Positions 1 to 4,360 of a stretch of 7,151 nucleotides of DNA are shown here, piece by piece. Source of the stretch: CAZLPZ01 sp964561535 (lineage in GTDB: Bacteria; Pseudomonadota; Alphaproteobacteria; Micavibrionales; Micavibrionaceae); the NCBI GenBank assembly GCA_964561535.1, contig CAZLPZ010000051.1:1-7151 (forward strand). Direction: 5' to 3'. How positions within the stretch are numbered: the stretch's first letter is position 1; each line of letters opens with the position of its first letter. Made by a program: the position numbers and the translations under genes. The notes under the pieces are model-generated. The model saw nothing but the letters and a program-made list of their open reading frames with translations. It ran no database searches and was not told the DNA's origin.

Positions 1-122
1 TCATATTTGCGGAATTTCATTTTTTCCGTGATATTTTTCGGGTTTTTTTGAACGTAATACGTTGTCCCGGTGCCGGCTGAACTGATCAGGCGGACTTTGA
101 TAACTGCACTTTTCTTGGCCAT
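1..122 (-). CDS. rpmG: 50S ribosomal protein L33 (partial, C-terminus beyond window edge)
   Basis: This is L33, a small protein of the large ribosomal subunit. Reading the minus strand from the ATG at 122 gives 40 full codons that stay open to the window edge. They start MAKKSAVIKVRLISSAGTGT and end KMKFRKYD, which matches the family pattern of MAK, a basic strand, (V/I)SSAGTG, then a TEK..(L/F)RKYD block. L33 is usually about 55 residues, so roughly 15 residues lie outside the window. A Shine-Dalgarno-like AAGGA sits about 9 bases upstream of the ATG, and a near-consensus promoter lies just beyond it, which supports this start. The gene appears to be transcribed leftward as the first gene of its unit. 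A 62-codon minus-strand ORF and a 67-codon plus-strand ORF overlap it in other frames and are judged spurious. Confidence 0.93.
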   Translation of the reverse strand, partial: MAKKSAVIKVRLISSAGTGTTYYVQKNPKNITEKMKFRKY

Positions 123-154
123 TTTCGTGATCCTTATATTTGAAACTGGCGTGC

Positions 155-182
155 ACTATAGGCATTCTGACGCGGATGTCAA
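155..182 (-). promoter_or_regulatory. Sigma70-type promoter for rpmG
   Basis: On the minus strand, TTGACA (177-182) is followed after 16 bases by TATAGT (155-160). This is a perfect -35 hexamer and a five-of-six -10 hexamer. Initiation would fall near 148, leaving a leader of about 25 nt that contains the AAGGA ribosome site of rpmG. The placement is ideal for a housekeeping promoter. Seen directly; activity is inferred. Confidence 0.75.
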
Positions 183-252
183 GCATCACGTAGGGTGGAT
201 ATATATTTACATAATTAATAAGTTGTGGGCGGGACTTGAGGTGGCATCATAT

Positions 253-265
253 TTGACAGATGTCA
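253..265. promoter_or_regulatory. Possible -35 element and 12-bp palindrome upstream of the 254-residue gene
   Basis: The palindrome TGACAGATGTCA (254-265) overlaps a perfect plus-strand -35 hexamer, TTGACA (253-258), 63 bases before the start codon at 321. No good -10 lies at 17-18 bases; the best is a poor TAGAAG near 276. The palindrome could be an operator, or the match could be chance in AT-rich DNA. It is the only promoter-like signal I see for the gene that follows. Confidence 0.3.
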
Positions 266-320
266 TATTCTAGATTAGAAGCTATTTCTATATTATTGCA
301 TTCCAAATGGGGAGAGAAAT

Positions 321-1085
321 ATGGATTCAAACAGAAATTTTGATGGATTATCGCCACATGAATTGAATAGATTATATAAAGATTTTCTCTTTCAATATTC
401 CGCCAAAGGTAACAGTCCTGAAAAAAAACAGACTATAGCAAGTCAAATTGAGGCTATCTTCATGACTGCGGCTCGGCAAGAATATGTTGGCGCGGCACGT
501 CAACTGGCGAATATCTATGCTGGCGAACCTTTGTATACCTATGATCTTGGTAATTGGGTTGGTTTATATCGTATCCCCGAACTTGCAGATACAACAAAGG
601 CTGTGGCCTGTATTGAAAAGCATGACCGCGATCCCGAATATTGGACCCAGAGGTATTTAGCTAAGGCCTATGCGGGAACTGCCCCCGAAAAATTGGATCA
701 GTTAACATCTAATGGGCGGGAGGCACATAAGCTAATCGATTTACAAGCCTGTTTTGATCGGGCGAAACAAATTCATGATGGGAATACAAGGAATGACGTC
801 AATACGTCATTGACAGCACTTCATTATTTAACCTCTTTTTTCCTTGAAGTAATCGATAAAAAGGGAGTAATCGATAAAAAGGATAAGGATTTGAGTTTAC
901 GCTGCCATTCTGTCGACCTTCTTTTAGATATTGCCGACCGCCAGGGCGTTTTACGCAAGGCTTTTTACCGAGTAGGAACTCATCTTCAAGAGGGAGGTAC
1001 CCCAACGCCCCGTGAATTACATCAAATTATTTTTAATCAAGTCTTTTCGACAGATGTTGGTCGATCGCCCGCTCCTCAACCTTAA
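321..1085 (+). CDS. Uncharacterised helical protein, 254 aa, with weak TPR/Sel1-like character
   Basis: I do not recognise a family. The protein is soluble, has no signal peptide or membrane segment, and looks almost entirely helical. Residues 50-69 (AARQEYVGAARQLANIYAGE) and 93-120 (...YWTQRYLAKAYAGT) have the spacing of small and aromatic residues typical of TPR or Sel1-like helix pairs, and 138-155 may be a third, but the match is too weak to assign. Residues 177-188 are a direct duplication, VIDKKG then VIDKKD, mirrored at the DNA level by an 18-bp tandem repeat. The tail is Pro-rich (SPAPQP). The start is supported by a strong purine-rich ribosome site, GGGGAGA, 5 bases before the ATG. 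The stop is 16 bp from the convergent repeat-protein gene, with no evident terminator between them. The gene looks more AT-rich than greA and the atp genes, which fits accessory or acquired DNA but does not prove it. Confidence 0.75.
   Translation: MDSNRNFDGLSPHELNRLYKDFLFQYSAKGNSPEKKQTIASQIEAIFMTAARQEYVGAARQLANIYAGEPLYTYDLGNWVGLYRIPELADTTKAVACIEKHDRDPEYWTQRYLAKAYAGTAPEKLDQLTSNGREAHKLIDLQACFDRAKQIHDGNTRNDVNTSLTALHYLTSFFLEVIDKKGVIDKKDKDLSLRCHSVDLLLDIADRQGVLRKAFYRVGTHLQEGGTPTPRELHQIIFNQVFSTDVGRSPAPQP
848..882 (+). repeat. 18-bp in-frame tandem duplication inside the 254-aa gene
   Basis: The unit agtaatcgataaaaagg starts at 848 and again at 866, a period of exactly 18 bp; the second copy runs to 882. 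It encodes VIDKKG-VIDKKD in a charged linker between predicted helices. The copies are almost identical in DNA, so the duplication is recent or is kept by slippage. The unit keeps the reading frame. Confidence 0.9.
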
Positions 1086-1101
1086 TGGGCCGTGGCGGTG
1101 G

Positions 1102-1806
1102 TCAATGACCTGGACCCGCAAATCTAGGTGCGAGACTTTTGCCCGGCGTGGGCTTATCTAAAAAACAGGCCATCGTACTAAAATAAAATTCAAATTTAGG
1201 GCGGTGTTCAATGGTCGCAACCTTGGCGGCTGTCCTAAAGAGACGTTGTAAATGTTGACGGCGATGCTTCTGTTCTTCTCCGGGGATCTTATCCAGGTGG
1301 TCTGTAATAAAGTCTTCGGTATCTTCTGGGGCTTTATATGCCATCGTGAGCAAAAGCTTATTATGTTTTAAAAATATATCTCTGCCCTTGGGCTGGTCCT
1401 TTTTAGGGAGGCTTTCGATTTGTTCTGAAACAGCGTCATAAAGGGCATACACATTATTTCGGGCCATGGCGACCAGAAGGGAATTGTTTTTTAAAAAAGC
1501 CAGCCGCGCGGCGGGTTGCTCTTCTTTGGGAAGGGAGTCGATCTGTTCTGAAAGAGCCAATCGAACGGACGCAGCATTATTATTCGCCATAGCAAGGAAC
1601 AATGCCTTTTGACCTAAATACGCCCGACGGGCGTTGGGTTGGTCCACTGGATCCATGTCGTTGATTTTTTTAGAAATGATTTCATTTAGGGCAAAGGCAC
1701 TATGATTTGCTTTTTTTAATGGAGTATCATTATTTGATTTTCCTAATGGGTCATCATGTAAATATCGTATAAAAGCGTGTAATGGTTTATTTCGATCCAT
1801 GATCAT
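1102..1806 (-). CDS. Tandem 41-residue repeat protein (ankyrin-like solenoid?), 234 aa
   Basis: No family recognised. The core is four tandem repeats of exactly 41 residues, at 48-88, 89-129, 130-170 and a decayed fourth at 171-211; a half unit seems to precede them at about 36-47. The shared pattern is I-(D/E)-S-L-P-K-(E/K)-(E/D)-Q-P, then R..(F/Y)L..(N/Q), then L(L/F)(L/V)(A/T)MA.(N/K)(N/A). The segment around LLVAMARNN resembles the helix-turn-helix of ankyrin repeats (TPLHLAARNG), but the period is 41 rather than 33 and the conserved LPK.(D/E)QP segment is not an ankyrin feature. There is no signal peptide or membrane segment. I place the start at the ATG at 1806: AGGAAAG (1813-1819) is well spaced for it, whereas the TTG codon at 1809 and the ATG at 1800 fit less well. 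Ankyrin-type solenoids usually bind proteins. A host-interaction role would be speculation. Confidence 0.8.
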   Translation of the reverse strand: MIMDRNKPLHAFIRYLHDDPLGKSNNDTPLKKANHSAFALNEIISKKINDMDPVDQPNARRAYLGQKALFLAMANNNAASVRLALSEQIDSLPKEEQPAARLAFLKNNSLLVAMARNNVYALYDAVSEQIESLPKKDQPKGRDIFLKHNKLLLTMAYKAPEDTEDFITDHLDKIPGEEQKHRRQHLQRLFRTAAKVATIEHRPKFEFYFSTMACFLDKPTPGKSLAPRFAGPGH

Positions 1807-1868
1807 CAATATCTTTCCTATAAGACTATATATCTATTTCTTATACTACAATTTATGTTGAATGATGT

Positions 1869-1897
1869 ACTATAGAGTTTTTTTTATAATATGTCAA
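1869..1897 (-). promoter_or_regulatory. Near-consensus sigma70-type promoter for the repeat-protein gene
   Basis: On the minus strand, TTGACA (1892-1897) is separated by exactly 17 bases from TATAGT (1869-1874). Initiation would be near 1862, giving an AT-rich leader of about 55 nt before the ATG at 1806. The -35 and -10 hexamers are the same as those of the rpmG promoter at the left edge. The tRNA-Arg 3' end lies 23 bp upstream, so read-through from the tRNA gene could also contribute. Confidence 0.75.
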
Positions 1898-1919
1898 TTA
1901 TATTTATGTAAAAGATAAA

Positions 1920-1996
1920 TGGCGACCCCGACTGGATTTGAACCAGTAACCGCCCGCTTAGAAGGCGGGTGCTCTATCCAATTGAGCTACGGGGTC
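1920..1996 (-). tRNA. tRNA-Arg (anticodon TCT)
   Basis: On the minus strand the gene folds into a full cloverleaf of 77 nt. The acceptor arm pairs GACCCCG (5' end at 1996) with CGGGGTC, followed by a G discriminator and an encoded CCA (1920-1922). The D-arm region is TAGCTCAATTGGATAGAGC. The anticodon stem CCCGC/GCGGG encloses the loop CTTCTAA, with anticodon TCT at 1960-1962. The T-arm is CTGG-TTCAAAT-CCAG. It decodes AGA. The span is clean and unbroken. Confidence 0.96.
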
Positions 1997-2033
1997 GTAA
2001 GAATATTCATATAATCAACATATTTTAAGAGTA

Positions 2034-2106
2034 GCCACCCCGACGAAAGTCGGGGTCCAGATTTAGTCATAAATCAAGTCTGGGCCCCGGCTTCCGCCGG
2101 GGTGGC
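2034..2106. repeat. 73-bp double-hairpin palindromic intergenic element
   Basis: The whole element is an imperfect inverted repeat with ends GCCACCCCG and CGGGGTGGC. Each half is itself a hairpin: CCCCGAC-GAAA-GTCGGGG (2038-2055) and CCCCGGC-TTCC-GCCGGGG (2085-2102). An inner dyad, TCCAGA/TCTGG, adds to the outer symmetry. Its end is 7 bp from the stop codon of the minus-strand NDUFS4-like gene, so it may act as that gene's 3' end or transcript stabiliser, although no T-tract follows. It has the style of the dispersed intergenic palindromes known from alphaproteobacteria. Confidence 0.85.
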
Positions 2107-2113
2107 GCCCTTG

Positions 2114-2428
2114 TTACTTTGTCATCGTCTCGCTTGATTGTGGCGGAATATACTTAAATTTATCTGTATAATTCCGCGGCTTAATTTGCCGAGCATGCAC
2201 AGGATCCACCGTATAGTCATAATTATTTTCCGTCGCGTACCGCACGGCGTCGTCAATGCTCGTAAATCGCAGGCGTATTTGATTGCGGGTATCGGAGGAC
2301 GATACCCACCCCATTAATGGGTCGGCGGTGCGGGGTCCTAAATCATCGCGTTCCAGGATCACGCTGTCCACGCGGCCCCGGCCCGATTGGGTCGCTGATT
2401 TCGCCATTTTGTATATTTTAACGCGCAT
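2114..2428 (-). CDS. NADH dehydrogenase accessory subunit, NDUFS4 / ETC complex I family, 104 aa
   Basis: The protein matches the electron-transport-chain complex I conserved-region family, which includes mitochondrial NDUFS4 (18 kDa) and its alphaproteobacterial counterparts. Diagnostic features are the N-terminal MRVKIYKMAKSATQSG strand, the signature DPLMGW (36-41) with SSSDT (43-47), a following R(L/F)RF strand with acidic 'DDAVRYA' helix (58-65), and the C-terminal P(R/K)NYTDKFKY (84-93). The length of about 100 residues is typical of the bacterial forms, which lack the mitochondrial targeting sequence. In the family, this subunit sits on the peripheral arm of complex I and helps assembly or stability near the NADH-oxidising module; it carries no redox centre. 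The ATG at 2428 has an AGGA about 9 bases upstream. As usual for this gene, it stands alone rather than in the nuo operon. Palindromic elements flank it on both sides. Confidence 0.92.
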   Translation of the reverse strand: MRVKIYKMAKSATQSGRGRVDSVILERDDLGPRTADPLMGWVSSSDTRNQIRLRFTSIDDAVRYATENNYDYTVDPVHARQIKPRNYTDKFKYIPPQSSETMTK

Positions 2429-2452
2429 TCTCGTTTCCTTTTATTTGAAAAG

Positions 2453-2527
2453 GTGTCGTCCCAGGCTTGGCCGGGACCTCGTAACATTGCATCTGCACTG
2501 GATCCCTGCCTCCGCGGGGATGACAGC
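2453..2527. repeat. 75-bp double-hairpin palindromic element (GGGATGACA type)
   Basis: The ends form an imperfect inverted repeat, GTGTCGTCCC (2453-2462) against GGGATGACAGC (2517-2527). One internal hairpin, GTCCC-GGC/GCC-GGGAC, lies near 2459-2477 and another, ATCCC/GGGAT, near 2502-2521. Size and two-hairpin layout match the element at 2034-2106 although the sequences differ. It lies in the divergent space between the NDUFS4-like gene and greA and would be in the 5' leader if the former starts at a possible -10, TATACT (2532-2537, minus strand). Confidence 0.75.
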
Positions 2528-2552
2528 GGCCAGTATAGCCTCAAAATTATCC

Positions 2553-2582
2553 TTGACGGAAGTCTTAAAAATCGCGTAAAAA
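2553..2582 (+). promoter_or_regulatory. Possible greA promoter
   Basis: TTGACG (2553-2558) is followed after 18 bases by TAAAAA (2577-2582). The -35 is good; the -10 matches only four of six positions. Transcription would begin near 2589, immediately before the terminator-like hairpin, so the leader RNA would be only about 35 nt unless read-through occurs. An upstream promoter is equally possible. Confidence 0.3.
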
Positions 2583-2590
2583 TGATAAAC

Positions 2591-2624
2591 CCCGTCCGGG
2601 TAAGGACGGGTTTTTTCTTTTTTT
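2591..2624 (+). terminator. Intrinsic-terminator-like hairpin in the greA leader
   Basis: A 7-bp GC-rich stem, CCCGTCC (2591-2597) with GGACGGG (2604-2610), has a 6-nt loop and is followed directly by a 14-nt tract containing 13 T and one C (2611-2624). This is a textbook Rho-independent terminator in the plus direction. No plus-strand gene lies upstream within 1.5 kb, and greA starts 18 bp after the T-tract, so the likely target is the greA leader transcript itself. Confidence 0.8.
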
Positions 2625-2642
2625 GTAATTTGAGCCACGATC

Positions 2643-3125
2643 ATGGATAAAATCCCTTTAACAGCGGGTGGGTTTACCGCACTTGAATCAGAACTTGCGC
2701 ATTTAAAAAGTGTCGCGCGTCCCGAAATTATTGCGGCGATTGCCGAGGCGCGTGCGCATGGGGATTTAAAAGAAAACGCCGAATATCACGCGGCCAAGGA
2801 ACGCCAAAGTTTTATCGAAGGCCGGATCGAAGAGGTCGAGGCTGTCATTTCGCGCGCTGAAATTATTGATATCGCTGCAATGTCGGGGGATGTTGTCAAA
2901 TTTGGGGCAACGGTCACGGTCGCTGATGATGATACGGGCGATGAACATATCTATCAAATCGTCGGTGAATACGAGGCCGATATCGATAAAAATCGAATTT
3001 CGGTTGGGGCGCCACTGGCCCGTGCGTTGATTGGCAAAACCATTGGCGATATGGCGAATGTGAATACGCCCAAGGGTCAGAAAAAATACGAAATCGTGAA
3101 CGTGAAGTTCGGCACGGGGAAATAA
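2643..3125 (+). CDS. greA: Transcript cleavage / elongation factor GreA
   Basis: GreA enters the RNA polymerase secondary channel and stimulates cleavage of backtracked RNA. The protein has the usual family length, about 160 residues, and both domains. The N-terminal coiled coil (about 1-75) carries the hallmark GDLKENAEYHAAKERQ at 40-55, with the acidic tip residues D41 and E44 at the same positions as in E. coli GreA. The C-terminal FKBP-like domain (about 80-157) ends with the conserved ISVGAPLARALIGKTIGD and the KKYEIV strand. The ATG at 2643 gives the correct N-terminus (MDKIPLTAGGFTALESEL). The Shine-Dalgarno is weak, with only a TTTGAG about 10 bases upstream. The leader contains a strong terminator-like hairpin. 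atpB begins 186 bp downstream on the same strand, separated by palindromic repeats. Confidence 0.97.
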   Translation: MDKIPLTAGGFTALESELAHLKSVARPEIIAAIAEARAHGDLKENAEYHAAKERQSFIEGRIEEVEAVISRAEIIDIAAMSGDVVKFGATVTVADDDTGDEHIYQIVGEYEADIDKNRISVGAPLARALIGKTIGDMANVNTPKGQKKYEIVNVKFGTGK

Positions 3126-3137
3126 GGATTAGATAGA

Positions 3138-3167
3138 GTGTCAGTTCGGCTTGCGCGGGGATGACAC
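3138..3167. repeat. Palindromic unit 1 in the greA-atpB spacer
   Basis: Inverted ends GTGTCA (3138-3143) and TGACAC (3162-3167) enclose a GC-rich core. It ends in GGGATGACAC, the same 10-mer found at 3273-3282 and, minus its last base, at 2517-2525. A small GGGGA/TCCCC stem overlaps its right end and could form a weak 3' hairpin for greA, but the following bases are not a clean T-tract. Confidence 0.65.
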
Positions 3168-3213
3168 GTCCCCCCTTGCTTTTTCCCTCTAAACCCACTA
3201 AAAAATGGGCCAA

Positions 3214-3249
3214 AGCATGTCATTGCGGCGCAGGCCGCAATGACATGCT
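3214..3249. repeat. Perfect 16-bp inverted repeat with 4-nt loop
   Basis: The arms are AGCATGTCATTGCGGC (3214-3229) and its exact reverse complement GCCGCAATGACATGCT (3234-3249), with loop GCAG. It is the longest perfect hairpin in the window. Its TGTCATTGCGGC body is of the 'TCATTGCG' type seen in dispersed alphaproteobacterial repeats. No T-tract follows, so it is not a classical terminator. It could be a structured part of the atp leader. Confidence 0.9.
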
Positions 3250-3252
3250 GCT

Positions 3253-3282
3253 CGGGATCTCGGCTCAACGCCGGGATGACAC
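3253..3282. repeat. Palindromic unit 3 in the greA-atpB spacer
   Basis: The unit runs CGGGATCTCGG ... CCGGGATGACAC and can fold as CTCGGC against GCCGGG with one mismatch. The right end repeats the GGGATGACAC 10-mer of the unit at 3138-3167. On the minus strand it reads GTGTCATCCCGGCG, the common orientation of this repeat class. It ends 17 bp before the atpB ribosome site, so any atp promoter must overlap or precede the repeats. Confidence 0.6.
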
Positions 3283-3311
3283 TATTTTAATACGATTTAA
3301 GGACCCGCCCC

Positions 3312-4067
3312 ATGGCTGACGCCCACTCCCCCTTGCACCAATTTGTAATCGAACCGATCGTGTCATTGCCTTTCTTTGGGGTGGATCTCGCCTTTACCAA
3401 TTCGGCTTTATGGATGATGATTGCGGCCCTGACCGCAATTGTGTTTTTCGCTTATGCCACGTCCCCGCGCGCGATTGTCCCTGACCGCGCCCAAATGATG
3501 GCTGAAAATATGTATTCCTTTATTGCGAATATGGTGCGGGATAATACAGGCGCCGACGGTATGCGGTATTTCCCGTTTATTTTTACAATTTTTATAGTTG
3601 TTTTTCTGGGGAATGCGTTGGGGCTTATTCCCCATTCATTTACGTACACCAGTCATATTATCGTGACAGGCGCGCTGGCCATGTTCATTTTTTTCATGGT
3701 TTTGTTCATTGGGTTGTATCGTCACGGCACCCATTTCTTTCACCTGTTTTTGCCGCCCGGTGTGCCCTTGTGGCTCGCGCCCATTATCATTCCCATTGAA
3801 CTGATCTCATTTCTGGTGCGGCCCGTTACGCTTGCCGTTCGTTTATTCGCCAATATGATGGCGGGGCATATTATGTTGAAAGTGTTCGCGGGATTGTCGG
3901 TCACAGCAATGGGAATGGGCGTTGCGGGCGCAGCGGTGGGTGTGGCGCCTGCTTTATTTAACGCAGTCCTCATGGGATTTGAATTCTTAATTGCCTTTTT
4001 ACAAGCTTATGTTTTTACGATTCTCACCTGTATTTATTTGAAAGATACGATTGAAATCGGGCATTGA
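3312..4067 (+). CDS. atpB: F-type ATP synthase F0 subunit a
   Basis: Subunit a forms the two proton half-channels beside the c-ring in the inner membrane. The 251-residue length is typical for alphaproteobacteria. The protein is very hydrophobic, with five to six membrane segments. The decisive motif is VTLAVRLFANMMAGHIML, where R177 corresponds to the essential stator arginine (Arg210 in E. coli). The segment around LGNALGLIPHSF and the C-terminal FLQAYVFTILTCIYLKD are also characteristic of subunit a. The start has AAGGA (3299-3303) 8 bases before the ATG. It is the first gene of the F0 unit. The usual upstream neighbour atpI is not present; greA occupies that position beyond a repeat-filled spacer. 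A weak promoter candidate, TTGCTT-N17-TAAAAA, lies at 3176-3204. Confidence 0.97.
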   Translation: MADAHSPLHQFVIEPIVSLPFFGVDLAFTNSALWMMIAALTAIVFFAYATSPRAIVPDRAQMMAENMYSFIANMVRDNTGADGMRYFPFIFTIFIVVFLGNALGLIPHSFTYTSHIIVTGALAMFIFFMVLFIGLYRHGTHFFHLFLPPGVPLWLAPIIIPIELISFLVRPVTLAVRLFANMMAGHIMLKVFAGLSVTAMGMGVAGAAVGVAPALFNAVLMGFEFLIAFLQAYVFTILTCIYLKDTIEIGH

Positions 4068-4112
4068 TCCTTGTATGATCGCCACGGAAAATTATTTTAA
4101 CTCTTGAATGAT

Positions 4113-4118
4113 AAAGGA
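4113..4118 (+). promoter_or_regulatory. Strong atpE ribosome binding site in an AU-rich leader
   Basis: AAAGGA lies 8 bases before the atpE ATG, within a 59-bp AU-rich spacer that is the longest gap inside the operon. In E. coli, an AU-rich translational enhancer before atpE raises synthesis of the c subunit, which is needed in about ten copies per complex. The layout here is consistent with the same purpose; that is inference. Confidence 0.6.
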
Positions 4119-4126
4119 AAATCAAA

Positions 4127-4357
4127 ATGGATATTGAAACAATGCGTTTACTCGCCGGTGCCTTGGCCCTGTTGCCGTTGTTTGGCGTGGGAATCGGTTT
4201 GGGCTTGATTTTCTCGTCTTATAACGAAGCGGTGGGCCGTAATCCTGGGGCGGCCGATGCGCTTGATAAAAAATTCTTTTTGACGTTTGCGCTGACCGAA
4301 GCTTTGGCCATTTTTGCGCTGTTGATTTCGTTTATGATTTTGTTGAAAATCGTCTAA
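4127..4357 (+). CDS. atpE: F-type ATP synthase F0 subunit c
   Basis: Subunit c is a two-helix hairpin that assembles into the rotating proton-binding ring. The 76-residue length is typical. Helix 1 (about 8-29) carries the glycine-rich GVGIGLG pattern; the polar loop contains the conserved RNP (38-40); helix 2 (about 50-74) carries the proton-binding carboxylate E58 in the motif TEALAIFALL. The residue after E58 is Ala and there is no helix-1 Gln at the sodium-ligand position, which suggests proton rather than sodium coupling. The stop is only 3 bp from the next start codon, so atpF' is probably translationally coupled to it. Confidence 0.97.
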   Translation: MDIETMRLLAGALALLPLFGVGIGLGLIFSSYNEAVGRNPGAADALDKKFFLTFALTEALAIFALLISFMILLKIV

Positions 4358-4360
4358 TCC

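Noticed and set aside
1..189. 62-codon minus-strand ORF at the left edge
   Set aside because: It overlaps rpmG in another frame. The rpmG frame, which stays open past the edge, gives a clear L33 match with promoter and ribosome site.
70..273. 67-codon plus-strand ORF with a hydrophobic N-terminal stretch
   Set aside because: It starts with GTG without a ribosome site and runs antisense to rpmG and its promoter. The hydrophobicity is a by-product of the opposite strand.
1101..1111. GGTCA-A-TGACC dyad between the convergent orphan genes as a terminator
   Set aside because: The stem is only 5 bp with a 1-nt centre and no T-tract on either strand; it also lies in the coding end of the minus-strand gene.
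2283..2650. Several short ORFs on both strands across the NDUFS4-greA spacer
   Set aside because: They cover the palindromic element and the terminator, show no family features, and overlap the well-supported NDUFS4-like gene.
2034..3282. Palindromes read as a CRISPR array
   Set aside because: Units differ in sequence and spacing, there are no regular spacers, and no cas genes are present.
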